This document shows positions 1 to 8,016 of a DNA stretch of 16,106 nucleotides, piece after piece (position 1 is the first letter of the stretch; every line of letters starts with the position of its first letter). This stretch comes from Aureococcus anophagefferens (taxonomy: Eukaryota > Sar > Pelagophyceae > Pelagomonadales > Pelagomonadaceae): NCBI RefSeq assembly GCF_000186865.1, contig NW_008705562.1, positions 432,102 through 448,207 on the forward strand, given 5' to 3'. A program made the position numbers and the translations under genes. The notes beneath the pieces were generated by a model. That model was not told the DNA's origin, did no database searches, and worked only from the letters and a program-made list of their open reading frames with translations.

Positions 1-1837
1 CGGGATGTAGAAGGACACGTGCTTGATGGGCGGCCCCTCCGTGCGGCGGAGGAGCGTCGCGTCGCGCCGCCGGTAGAAGAGCAGCGCCGGCGCCGTGGAC
101 CCCGCGGGCGGCGGCGGCGCCGGCGCCGCGGCGCCCCGCGATGGCGCGTACTCGACCCAGTCGTGGCTCACGGCGTCGAGCGCGACGGAGACCGGAGACC
201 CGTCGGCCGCTTCGCCGACGACGGCGTAGAGGTCGTAGCAGGGGTGCGCCTGCTTCGCCGCCGGCATGGCCCAGGGGGCGAGGTCCAGGTTCCGCGCGGG
301 GAACGTCCGCAGGCCCGCGGGCACCTGGAGCACCTGCGTGGAACTCAACCGGTGAGCCGGGACGGCCAAACTCGGAGATATCTCGCTCGGTCACATTCGG
401 GTGATACTTGGACGAATCGATGGCTCTCGTCGAGTTCTCGAAGCACGGTCGAAGAGCTTTGTGTCGAGACCGCTCTCCATTGAAGTCGGGTGGAAGATTC
501 GAGTTCCGCGCGGTGGTTTCACGAGATGCTCGGGCGCGACGCAGAGCCGCGTCTTCACGAAGCCGTCGCCTGGGCAGCGAAAGAGTGATTCAACGTCGCT
601 TCAACGTGAGCGTTCCGCGCGCGCGCGTTACAGAAAACACATCCACGCTTCGAGACCGTTCCGAGAGATGATCGCTCGTCCAAAAATCAGCCGAAACGAG
701 CGGAAAACGGCCGAGAGAGGAGCCTTTGAAGTTGGGAATGTCGCTCTCTCTTGCTGCCCTGGCCGTCGCCGACGACGCCGTGGAACTCGACGTCGGCTTT
801 GGGCTCCGGCTCCTCGAAGAGCCGCGCGAGGCACGCCGCGAGGTCGGGGCCGCCGTCGGGCACGGGCAGCACGAGGAACGCCCCAAAGTCCTTCGTCGCG
901 ACCTCGCCCGGCTCCGCCGCGGGCCGGTGCGTGCGCATGAGGCGCCCCAGGAAGACGTCGCGGACGATGGACAGGTCCAGGGACGCGTCGACGTCCGCGG
1001 CGCCCTTGGCGTTGACCTCGTCGGACTTCTTGTCGTCGTAGAACCACGCCAGCGTCTCCCTTTCCCCGCGGAACAAATTGAGGTCGTGGTGGAGCACGTC
1101 GAGCAGCGCCCCGAGCAGAGCGCCCGGCGCCTCGCCGACGTCCGGCCGCGCGGCCTTGAGCGCCGCGAAGACGTCGCCCGCGGCGCGCTCGCCCGCGAAG
1201 ACCTTGCGGAGCTGCCGCGCCTGGGCGGGAACGGGGCGATTCGACGTCGCTTCAATGTGAGCGTTCCGCGCGCGCGCGTTCCAGAATCCACGCTTCGAGA
1301 CCGTTTCGAGCGATGATCGCTCGTCCAAAAGTCAGCCGAAACGAGTGGCAAACGGCCGAGCTAGGAGCCTCTGAAGTTGGGCACGTCGCGCCCGTGTGCC
1401 GCCCCGCGCCGCGCGAGCGCGCCGCCGCTGCCGAGCGTCTCGCCGTCGTTGCGCTCGAGCGCGTCCGTGCCCCGCCGGAAGTAGGACGCGAGGTCCGGCG
1501 TCGCCAGGAGGGCGTAGAGCACGCACATGGGCGCGCAGCCCGCGCCGCAGAGCTCGCGCGGCGCGGCTGCGCTCGCGGCGTGCGGCGCGACGGCCCTGTA
1601 CCAGCTCCACCAGGGCTCGCCGTGGTCCGTGCGCGCGCTCCGCTGGAGGTCCAGCGCCTCGCAGACGTCGCTGACGTACGTCGCCACGAGGCCGCGCACC
1701 TTGCCGTAGTCGAAACCGCCGTGGAACGCGCGGCTCGCCGCGGCGACGCGGGCCAGGTCCTTTGGTGCGAGGAAACGGAACGGGTGGCTGCCCACGCGCA
1801 GCTCCGCCTCGAGCAGCTCCACGAGCGGCTCGCTCAT
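1..1837 (-). CDS. Ubiquitin-specific-protease-like protein (C19 fold, probably inactive), four exons, 3' end off the left edge
   Basis: Proposed exons on the minus strand are 1837-1415, 1220-770, 569-523 and 333-1, giving about 418 residues with no stop before the edge. The start is the ATG at 1837; the phases at the three introns (0, 1, 0) are all consistent. A Cys-box-like segment lies near residues 94-120 (GAGCAPMCVLYALLATPDL), with Cys101 where USPs have the catalytic Cys of GNTCYMN. A finger/palm-like part follows in exon 2 (VRDVFLGRL, then FLVLPVPDG), then PEHLVLQVPAG and FPARNLDLAPW, and the CYDLYAVV strand that precedes the USP His box, ending in ALLFYRRR. The order matches USPs, but the oxyanion Asn (GNTC reads GAGC) and the His box (GHYTAY reads SPVSVA) are missing. 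I infer a non-catalytic ubiquitin-fold pseudoenzyme. Residues 18-38 faintly resemble an F-box. It diverges from the cwf21 gene across a 220-bp gap. Confidence 0.66.
334..513. mobile_element. Diverged introner-like element forming the third intron of the USP-like gene
   Basis: The predicted intron runs on the minus strand from 522 (donor CTC|GTGAAA) to 334 (acceptor CCACGCAG|GTG), 189 bp. Splicing here joins PEHL to VLQVPAG, which fits the USP core strand. The ends carry an imperfect 13-bp inverted repeat: CTGCGTGGAACTC at 334-346 against CCGCGCGGAACTC read on the minus strand from 513 to 501 (two mismatches). The core at about 396-447 resembles the core of the other elements in opposite orientation, sharing GCTTCGAGA, CGAGAG, TCGTCCAA and CCGAA in the same order. 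The target duplication is mostly decayed (only the GTG start clearly matches). It is probably an older or sister-family introner. Retention would give an in-frame TGA. Confidence 0.55.
570..761 (+). mobile_element. Introner element copy A (192 bp), second intron of the USP-like gene
   Basis: The 8-bp duplication gccgtcgc is perfect at 562-569 and 762-769. Between the copies the element starts CTGGGCAGCGAAAGAGTG and ends in TTGCTGCCCTG, forming imperfect terminal inverted repeats. In the gene (minus) direction the intron is 769-570 (200 bp), with a GC donor at the first two bases of the duplication and the acceptor CGCTGCCCAG|GCG from the repeat. Exon 2 ends ...GVV plus one base and exon 3 resumes as GDGFVKTRL, so one duplication copy is removed exactly. 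The element has no coding capacity of its own. If retained, the USP frame meets TGA at 687-689. The plus-strand sequence is taken as the forward orientation, so the element is antisense to its host gene. Confidence 0.9.
1221..1406 (+). mobile_element. Introner element copy B (186 bp), first intron of the USP-like gene
   Basis: The duplication is tgccgcgc at 1213-1220 and cgccgcgc at 1407-1414 (7 of 8 match). The element begins CTGGGCGGGAACGGGGCG and ends GTGTGCCGCCCCG; its inverted repeats match at 12 of 16 core positions, so it is older or more mutated than copy A. The interior (about 1255-1380) aligns base for base with copy A apart from scattered substitutions and a 2-bp gap. The intron on the minus strand is 1414-1221 (194 bp), donor CTC|GCGCGG and acceptor CCCGCCCAG|GCG. 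Splicing joins GGAL to ARQLRKVF in phase 0. Retention gives TAG at 1361-1363. Confidence 0.86.
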
Positions 1838-2057
1838 TTCGCGCGGGCCAGCTCACTTCCTGAACATCGTTGCATCGGCGCTGGGATCCAGGGGCAGCTC
1901 TCGATGTAGTTGACGGCAACGCCGAAAGCTGCAGAGACAACAACATCCCAACAACATCACCCCAGCTCCCTCCACAGCCTCGGCGCCGGCAAGCCCAACT
2001 CGCCTGCGCCCGCGGCAAAAAAAAAAAAAACCCAAGCACAAAACACAGAAGCCCACC
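1838..2057. promoter_or_regulatory. Bidirectional intergenic region between the USP-like and cwf21 genes
   Basis: This 220-bp gap separates two divergent start codons, so both promoters and 5' leaders must lie here or in the flanking genes. It is richer in A and C than the genes around it and has a run of 14 A at 2017-2030. The plus-strand start context is GCCCACCATG, a strong eukaryotic initiation context. No TATA box or other named motif was recognised. Confidence 0.5.
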
Positions 2058-2588
2058 ATGTCCCAGCTCGGCGGGGGCCTGCGCTGGTCCGGCGTGTCCG
2101 GCGGCCACGCGTCGAGCGCGTCGAGCCGCATCATGAACCAGGCGAAGAGCGCGCGCCAGAAGGAGGCGCTGTCGGCGCCCAAGGTCGGGTCTGCCTGCGT
2201 CGTCGAGGCCGACGACTGGCTCGCCGCCGCCGCCGCGAACCAGGCCGTGCGCGAGCGCACGGGCGCGACGGGCAACGCGTTCGCGTCCGCGGAGGCGCTC
2301 GTAAAGGAGGCGAAGCGCCAGGCCGTCGACGACGACGACGAGTTCGCCATCGAGCCCAAGCGCGCGCGCGTCGACGAGGAGGACGCGGACGAGCCGGAGG
2401 CGGCGGCGGCCGCCGCGGCCGCCGCGCCCGCGGAGGCCGGGCCGTCGCGGGACGCGAAGCGCGAGATCGAGCTCTCCGTCCTCGAGCTCCGGGACGAGCT
2501 CGAGGAGGAGGGCCTCGACGAGGACGACATCGACGCCCAGTGCGACACGCTCCGCGAGGCCCTCCTCTACAAGGCGCGCAAGGGGTAA
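2058..2588 (+). CDS. cwf21-domain protein (CWC21/SRRM2/SR140-type spliceosome factor)
   Basis: A 176-residue single-exon protein. Residues 132-171 (DAKREIELSVLELRDELEEE and onward) match the cwf21 domain: a charged helical hairpin with the IELxxLELxDELEExGLxExxI pattern. In yeast Cwc21, SRRM2 and SR140 this domain binds the spliceosome near Prp8 and Snu114, so a role in pre-mRNA splicing is inferred. The N-terminus (GGGLRWSGVSGG) is Gly/Ser-rich and loosely recalls the short conserved start of Cwc21. The middle is low complexity: an acidic stretch, a possible nuclear localisation signal at EPKRARVDEE (99-108) and an alanine run at 115-123. The domain lies at the C-terminus rather than near the N-terminus as in Cwc21, so orthology is uncertain. 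The start is fixed by a strong context just after an A-rich leader. No intron was seen. Confidence 0.78.
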   Translation: MSQLGGGLRWSGVSGGHASSASSRIMNQAKSARQKEALSAPKVGSACVVEADDWLAAAAANQAVRERTGATGNAFASAEALVKEAKRQAVDDDDEFAIEPKRARVDEEDADEPEAAAAAAAAAPAEAGPSRDAKREIELSVLELRDELEEEGLDEDDIDAQCDTLREALLYKARKG

Positions 2589-2707
2589 AACTACGGCATG
2601 TTTGCCGCAGTTGAGGCTCGCTGAGCTGAGCGGCTCTCTCCGAGGCTGTGGCATCGAGTGCGGCCGCGTCGAGGTCGTGTGCGCAGCGCCAACCGCGACG
2701 ACACAAA
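2589..2707. promoter_or_regulatory. Short gap between the cwf21 and DPM1 genes
   Basis: These 119 bp must hold the 3' end of the cwf21 gene and the promoter of DPM1, both on the plus strand. A small hairpin, CGGCA-TGTT-TGCCG (about 2594-2607), lies just after the stop codon. It may mark the 3' end, but five base pairs are weak evidence. The DPM1 start is preceded by ACACAAAATG, an A-rich context unlike the GC-rich surroundings. Confidence 0.35.
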
Positions 2708-3493
2708 ATGTCAAAAAAACAGGTCAGCGTCGTCGTCCCGACCTACAACGAGACGCTGAACCTGCGCCCGCTCACGGAGCGGCTCTTCAAGGCGACGCGC
2801 GCCGCGGCCCTCGACGTGGACCTCCTCTTCGCCGACGACGAGAGCGTGGGCTCGGTCGAGTCGGCGGCGATCGTCGCCGCGCTGCGGGGCGAGGGCTACG
2901 CCGTGCGCCTCGAGACGCGCCCGCGGTCCGCGGGCCGCGGCCTGTCGAGCGCCGTGCTCCTCGGCTTCTCCCGGGCGGCGCACGACGTCTGCGTCTGCAT
3001 GGACGCGGACCTCCAGCACGAGCCCGAGGCCGTGCCCGCCGTCTGCGCGCCCGTGCTCGACGGGGCGGCGGACTTCGCCATCGGCAGCCGGAACACGGGC
3101 GACGGCGGCATCGGCTTCGAGTGGTCGCTGCTGCGGCGGCTCATCTCCAAGGGCGCGACGCTGCTGGCGTACCCGCTGACGGCGTCGACGGACCCCATGA
3201 GCGGCTTCTTCTGCGTGCGCAAGCAGACCCTCGCCCGGGGCGACCCGAACCCCATCGGCTTCAAGATCGCCCTCGAGATCATGGTCCGCTGCGGCTGCTC
3301 CCAGGTCGTCGACGTGCCCATCACGTTCCGCGAGCGCACGGCCGGCGAGTCCAAGCTCTCGCCGAAGCAGAACGTCGAGTACCTCCAGCAGTTGGCGAGT
3401 TTGTACCTCTTCGCCTACCGGAAGACGTTGCTGGCGCTCGCGGTCGCCGGCGCCGCCCTGCTCGTCGCGCTGTACCGCGCGCTCTTCCCCTAG
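2708..3493 (+). CDS. DPM1: Dolichyl-phosphate mannosyltransferase, yeast-type with C-terminal membrane anchor
   Basis: A 261-residue family 2 glycosyltransferase that makes dolichyl-phosphate mannose from GDP-mannose and dolichyl phosphate at the ER membrane, feeding N-glycan, GPI-anchor and O-mannose synthesis. Visible motifs in order: VVVPTYNE (8-15), acidic pair Asp43-Asp44, RGLSSAV (77-83), the DAD metal site (99-101) in MDADLQHEPE, DPMSGFF, GFKIALEI, the VPITFRER acceptor-loop region and GESKLS. DPMSGFF, GFKIALE and the final hydrophobic helix (about 238-258, LLALAVAGAALLVALY) are shared with yeast Dpm1 and differ from human DPM1, which relies on DPM2/DPM3; this enzyme is therefore inferred to act as a single subunit. 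Length fits (yeast 267). The ATG at 2708 is chosen because the motifs begin eight residues later; an upstream in-frame ATG at 2648 would only add a low-complexity leader. Asp-Asp is followed by ESVGS rather than the usual G/N-S form. Confidence 0.92.
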   Translation: MSKKQVSVVVPTYNETLNLRPLTERLFKATRAAALDVDLLFADDESVGSVESAAIVAALRGEGYAVRLETRPRSAGRGLSSAVLLGFSRAAHDVCVCMDADLQHEPEAVPAVCAPVLDGAADFAIGSRNTGDGGIGFEWSLLRRLISKGATLLAYPLTASTDPMSGFFCVRKQTLARGDPNPIGFKIALEIMVRCGCSQVVDVPITFRERTAGESKLSPKQNVEYLQQLASLYLFAYRKTLLALAVAGAALLVALYRALFP

Positions 3494-3551
3494 CCATTCA
3501 TAGTGCTCGCCGCGCGTTTAGGGAGGCGGGGCGGCGCCCTGCGCGGGCGCC
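3494..3551. other. Convergent 3' ends of DPM1 and the SRPK gene
   Basis: Only 58 bp separate the two stop codons, so the 3' untranslated regions of the convergent transcripts must be very short or overlap. No AATAAA-like polyadenylation signal is visible. Confidence 0.5.
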
Positions 3552-3671
3552 CTAGACGTCCTCCTCGGAGCCGATGATCTCGCCGGCCGCGTCGACCTCG
3601 ATGGGGTCCGCGGTCGCGTCGTCGTCGTCGTCGTCGCGGTCGTCGTCGCGGTCGTCGTCCTCGAGGCTGAG

Positions 3672-3703
<32 letters not shown>

Positions 3704-6449
3704 GGGGCTCGTCGCGCTTCGATTCCGACCGCTTCGCCTCGTCGTCGTCGGAGTCCACGGGCGGCGCCTTGGACCCGTTGGGCCGGTTGAGCCACGGGTG
3801 CTGCAAACAGTCGAACGCCGTCGCGCGCCGGTCCGGGTAAAAGTCGAGCATGGGCCCGAGGAAGTGGGCGATCTCGCGCGCCTCGGCCTTGTCGTGGTGG
3901 TACTTCTGGACGAGGACGTGCTCCAGGTCCCAGAAGCGGAGGTGGTGGATGTGCTTGAGCTCGCCGCGGCGGTTGAAGAACGCGCGCGCCTTCGCCGACG
4001 ACGCCAATTTCTTCGGGTAGCGGCCCAGCAGCTCCTGCATCTGCGCCAGGTGGTCCTCGTCGCGGTCGTAGTCGCCCCCCGCCCGCGGGTCGAAGAGCAG
4101 GTCGCCGGTGAGGAGCTCGAAGACGATGCACGCGAGCGACCACACGTCCGCGGACGTGTCGTAGTCCGCGCCGACGATGACCTCCGGCGAGCGGTACTGG
4201 CGCGTCTGGATGTCCTCCGTGAAGTGCTTGTGGCGCCAGCAGGCGTTGCCCAGATCGACGACGGCGATCTCCGCGTGCTGGAGGTCCACGAGGTCGTCGG
4301 GGATGCCGTCGCCCTCGGGCGACGACGGCGCGTCGTCGCCGCCGGGCGACGGCGGCCGCGGCGGCGACGCGGGCGCCGCCGGGGTGTCCGGCGGCGGCGG
4401 CGGCGCCTCGGTCTCCGCGGCCGGCGGCGCGCCCGCGCCCGCGGCCAGCGGCGACGCCGGCGGCGACCAGCCGCCGGGCGACTTGAGGCCCCGCGGGTCC
4501 TCGTCGTCGAACGTGAAGTCGTCGCTCCCGGGCCGCGGCGACCGCGGGTCCTCGCCGCGGACGGGGCTCGGCGCGTCGTCGTCGCCGCCCGCGCGCGCCG
4601 CCGCCAGCGCGAGGCGCGACGCCAGGGGCTTGGGCGTCGCGACGACGCCGTCGTCGCCGGCGGGCAATTCCGCGGCGACGAACGCGAGGTCGACGCCGAC
4701 CAAGGCCGCGAAGGAGTCGCGCGCGGCCGCCAGCGCCGCGAGCCCGCGCGCGGGGTCGGCCAAGCCCGTGGCCTCGGGCGCCAGCAGGCTCAGGAAGCGC
4801 AGGCCCGGGATGCGCCGCTCGAGGTGGCCGAGCACCTTGAGCGCGGCCGACGGGTGGAACCGGACGGCCCACGCGGACAGCTTCGCCGCGTCCGCGTCGC
4901 CCGAGGCCCGCAGCTGGAACGCGGACACCGCCGCGTCGTCGGCGAAGGCCGCGTCGCCGTCGCCGGCCACCGCGGCGGCGCACGCGCGCGTGAGGCGGCC
5001 GTCGTCCTCGCGGCCGTCGCCGTCGACGGCGAACCGCGTCGACCCGTCGAGCACGCACCGCCACTTGCCGCCGTCGAGCGACGCCGGTTTCGCGGGCGTC
5101 GCGCGGTGGTCGCAGCCCAGGCCGCCGTAGACCCGGGGCCAGGGCGCCAGGAAGGTCACGCGGCTCCGGAGCTCGTCGTCGTCGCCGCCGCCGCCGCCGG
5201 CGTCGTCGTCGTCGCGGCGCCGGCACGGCGGCGGCGCGGCCCGCGCGGCGCCGGCCTCGAAGTTCGGCGACAGCGTCGGCCCGAGGCCCCGCGACGCGAC
5301 GACGCGGCCCCCGCAGTCGACGCGCCCGAAGGCCTCCTCGACCGGCGGCGCCGCGCGCGGCGCGGGCGCGGGCGCCGCGGGTTCCACGGCGACGGCGGGC
5401 TCCTTCTTCCGCTGCTTCTGCTTCTGCTTCTTCAGCTTCTTCTTGAGGCGCTTGCGCTCCTCGGCGCTGAGCTCGCTCGTCTGCAGCGTCGAGGCGATCT
5501 CGTCGATGCGCTCCTCGAGCGACGCCGCGGGCTCGGTCGCCGCCGCCGCGGGCGCCGGCGGCGCGGCCGCCGCGTCCGGCGGCCCGTCGCCGTCGGGCGC
5601 GAACTTGGGCGCCTTGAGGAGCACGTTCTCGGGCTTGAGGTCCGTGTGGATGATGGAGCAGCGCCGGTGGAGGAAGTCCAGGCCCATGCAGATCTGGCGG
5701 CAGACGTTCCGGACGCTATCGATGGGCAGGCCCCGGTACTCGGACTTGCGGATCACGGACAACAAATTCGCCCCGAGCATCTCGAAGACCATGCAGACGT
5801 GGCGCCCGTTGGGCCCGCTGTGCTCGAAGTGGTCCAGGAGCCGCACGACGCGGCTCGACGTCTCCGCGGGGTCCGTCTCGCCGCAGGGGCCCGTGCCGCC
5901 CTCGGCCCAGGCCTGCGCCTCGTCGTCGGCGACGCGCCGCGCGTGGCGCAGCAGGTCGATCTCGTCCAGCGCCGCGTCCGTGTAGTGGCTCGCCGATTTC
6001 TGGACTTTGAGGGCCACGAGGCGCGGCGTGCCCAAAGCCTGGCTCAGCGCGTCGCGGACCATCCAAACAGTCGAGAAGTGGCCCCACCCCAACTTCTCGA
6101 CGACGGTGTAGCGGCCGTTGAAGACGTCCCCGAGGGCCACGGGGTGGTAGCCGCCGACGCGGTAGCCCTCGGAGCCCTCGCCGTCGAGCTCGCTCACGTC
6201 GCTGCCGCCGTCGCTCCCGGACGCGGACGAGCCCTCGGAGTCGTCGCGCCGCGAGTCGAAGGACCCGTCGCTCGAGCCGCTGTCGTAGGTCACGCGGCCC
6301 GTCGTTGCTTCGCCCGGGGGCGCGCCGCGGTCGCCCGACGGGGCGCCGGGGTCCTTGCGCTCGTCGTCGCTCCCGCTGCTCAGCGACGCCGCGCTCTCCG
6401 GCGCCGGCTCCGCCGCGGGCTTCTTCGCGCCCTTGCGCTTCTTGCCCAT
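3552..6449 (-). CDS. SRPK-type SR-protein kinase with split kinase domain and long spacer
   Basis: A 965-residue single-exon protein. The first kinase half spans about residues 108-281: glycine loop GWGHFSTVW (121-129), VALKVQK with Lys148, helix-C Glu163, and the SRPK-typical catalytic loop HTDLKPENV with Asp270 and Asn275. The second half, about 722-885, starts with VDLGNACW (Asp732; SRPKs have DLG for DFG) and HFTEDIQTRQYRSPEV, and ends at HPWL. SRPKs phosphorylate Arg-Ser domains of splicing factors and move between cytoplasm and nucleus; the spacer controls that in known members. The 440-residue spacer here has a Lys-rich stretch near 335-350 and an unusual hydrophobic block (about 430-610). 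The N-terminus is Ser/Asp/Gly-rich, and the C-terminus (about 905-950) is almost pure Asp, encoded by GTC repeats in the plus strand. The start ATG at 6449 has a good context (GCGCCATGG). Confidence 0.93.
3610..3712. repeat. GTC triplet repeat coding for a poly-Asp tail
   Basis: Runs of gtc (gac on the coding strand), interrupted by short cgg or ctc units, encode the acidic tail of the SRPK-like protein. Such triplet tracts tend to vary in length between strains by slippage. The low-complexity tail may be a disordered acidic segment. Confidence 0.75.
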
Positions 6450-6663
6450 GGCGCGCGGTGTTCCCTACGTCGATCTCTGTGCTTCCGGCGCGTCTCCTTC
6501 ACCCGTGGATGCGCTGCGCCGCGCCAACAGCGTTTGTATTCGACGGCTTCGGCCGGCGAGTTTGGCCGCGCGGAGTTTGGGCCCAAGGATCGTACTTTGG
6601 GCGAGCCGGTGACGGTCACGCCACGCACGTCGCCACGCCCTGAGTACGCGCTCGACCAATTAC
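6450..6663. promoter_or_regulatory. Region upstream of the SRPK gene, downstream of the C2-PPPDE gene
   Basis: This 214-bp gap between two minus-strand genes holds the SRPK promoter and the 3' end of the C2-PPPDE gene. It is lower in GC than the genes. A short perfect palindrome GTGAC-G-GTCAC lies at 6609-6619 and could be a protein-binding site. CCAAT occurs on the plus strand at about 6656. No gene was seen. Confidence 0.4.
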
Positions 6664-8016
6664 TCACGCGACGCTCGACTTGCCGCGCCAGAGCGCGCGG
6701 AACCGGTCCTGGAGGCTGCCCGCGCGCTTCTCGCGCGGCGCCGGCCCGGGCTCGGACTTGCGGCCCGCGGCGCGCGGGTCCGAGCTCGCGGTGAGGAGCG
6801 CCCGCTGGGACCGGGCCTTGGCCCGGCCCATCTTCGCCCGCGCCGCGGCCGTGATGCGTGCGGCCATGCAGTTGTCCACCAGGGCCTCGCCGGGGTCGAC
6901 GGAGAGGCGGTAGGGGCTCGCGTCGTCGTCGTCCTCGCCGTCGTCCTCGCCGAGGTTGCCTTCGCTCGTCAACGTCAGCAGCACGTCCCTCGGCGTCTGC
7001 AGCGGGCTCACGGACGCCGCGTGGGCCTGGGGCGTCGGCAGCACGGGCAGCGGCTTCGAGCCGAAGGCGACCTGGAGGCCCGCGCCGACTTTCGCGAGCT
7101 CGTAGACCCAGCCGGGGATCGTGCCCACGCCGAGCTCCAAAGCAAACTCCTTGCAGAAGAAGCAGCAGTTCTTCAAGAGTAAATTGTAGGTCGGCGCCAT
7201 CCAGTCCGCGGCCATGCGATGCAAGATGGCCAACGTCTGCCGCCGCGTCAGGCCGCAGTCCCCCAGGTAAATGGACTCGCGGTAGGTGTGGAAGGGGCAC
7301 TTGCGCGGGTTCGAGCTGAAGATGCCCGGCATGGCCTTGTTGGACCCCGCGAAGGTGAACTCCTTGCCGTAGACTTCGATCGCGCCGTGGAAGACGCCGC
7401 CGGCCCGCGTGGCGGCGCCGAAGGAGTTGATGCGGCCCGTATGCACCGACCGCCCGACATCATACACGTGCAGGGTCACGGGCGCGACGGCGCGGTCCAT
7501 CATGGACACGACGGCCTCCTCGGAGTCGGACGCGAAGAGACCCAGACCGAGGAGCCCGCCGTCGAGGCCCGGCCCGCAGGTCAGGCGCCGCATGGACGGC
7601 GCCTTCTCCGGCGCGGCCTGCGGCGTCGGCTTCCGGCGCCGCACGAGGGCGCGGACCTGGACCTTGGCGCCGTCCGCGGCCGCGGCGGCCCACCACGAGT
7701 TCGGGTAGCATTTCGGGAACGTCGCGGCCTCGTAGTCGAGGAGCTTGGCCAGGGACACGCGCACGGTGCCGACGGGCGTGTCGCCGAGGGCGCCCGGCGC
7801 GACGAGCTTCACCGCGAGCTGCTCGGCGCCGCGGGGCACGGCGAAGGTCGACGCGAGCGGCGGGAAGACGACGGGGTCCGCCGCGGCCTTGACCGTGGGC
7901 GTGCGCCCGATCTCGTCGTCGCCGTGCGTCACGACGACGTAGCACGACGCCTGCGCGAGCTTCTTGCACCGCAGGACCTGGAAGAGGTGGGCCGGCTCCG
8001 CCTCCGCGGACGCCAT
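6664..8016 (-). CDS. C2 domain plus PPPDE (DeSI-type) thiol peptidase protein
   Basis: A 450-residue single-exon protein. Residues about 8-130 look like a C2 domain: a beta-rich start (LFQVLRCKKL), a central GRTPTVKAAADPVVF and the late VGTVRVSLAKLL strand. Residues about 178-310 form a PPPDE domain, the fold of DeSI deSUMOylating/deubiquitinating isopeptidases: VTLHVYDVG, then GVFHGAIEVYGKEF with the likely catalytic His210, then LLLKNCCFFCKEF with the likely catalytic Cys284, then IPGWVYELA. The 74-residue His-to-Cys spacing is close to that of DeSI-1. The family motif NCNHF reads NCCFF here, so the nucleophile lies in a cluster of three Cys. Removal of ubiquitin or SUMO at a membrane bound through C2 is inferred. 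Several usual Ca-binding Asp of C2 appear absent. The tail is basic and probably disordered. It shares a 122-bp divergent promoter with the ankyrin gene. Confidence 0.85.
   Translation of the reverse strand: MASAEAEPAHLFQVLRCKKLAQASCYVVVTHGDDEIGRTPTVKAAADPVVFPPLASTFAVPRGAEQLAVKLVAPGALGDTPVGTVRVSLAKLLDYEAATFPKCYPNSWWAAAAADGAKVQVRALVRRRKPTPQAAPEKAPSMRRLTCGPGLDGGLLGLGLFASDSEEAVVSMMDRAVAPVTLHVYDVGRSVHTGRINSFGAATRAGGVFHGAIEVYGKEFTFAGSNKAMPGIFSSNPRKCPFHTYRESIYLGDCGLTRRQTLAILHRMAADWMAPTYNLLLKNCCFFCKEFALELGVGTIPGWVYELAKVGAGLQVAFGSKPLPVLPTPQAHAASVSPLQTPRDVLLTLTSEGNLGEDDGEDDDDASPYRLSVDPGEALVDNCMAARITAAARAKMGRAKARSQRALLTASSDPRAAGRKSEPGPAPREKRAGSLQDRFRALWRGKSSVA

Noticed and set aside
19..940. Plus-strand open frames near the left edge
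   Set aside because: They are Arg-rich antisense frames of the USP-like exons and run across splice sites.
590..1351. A 253-codon minus-strand frame running from copy B into copy A
   Set aside because: It crosses the splice sites of both introners in the wrong frame and is Arg/Ser-rich. The apparent protein similarity between its two ends comes from the repeated element, not from a gene.
2017..2030. Run of 14 A as a retrotransposon tail or processed-transcript scar
   Set aside because: No target duplication or retrosequence flanks it. It lies in the leader just before a well-placed ATG, so a simple homopolymer is the better reading.
1332..2714. A 460-codon minus-strand frame across the cwf21 gene and the USP exon 1 region
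   Set aside because: It is Arg-rich, opposes the cwf21 gene and reads the USP exon in a wrong frame.
3798..6794. A 998-codon plus-strand open frame opposite the SRPK gene
   Set aside because: It is antisense to a clear kinase and made almost entirely of Arg, Ala, Val and Gly, as expected from the reverse of GC-rich coding DNA. No domain is visible.
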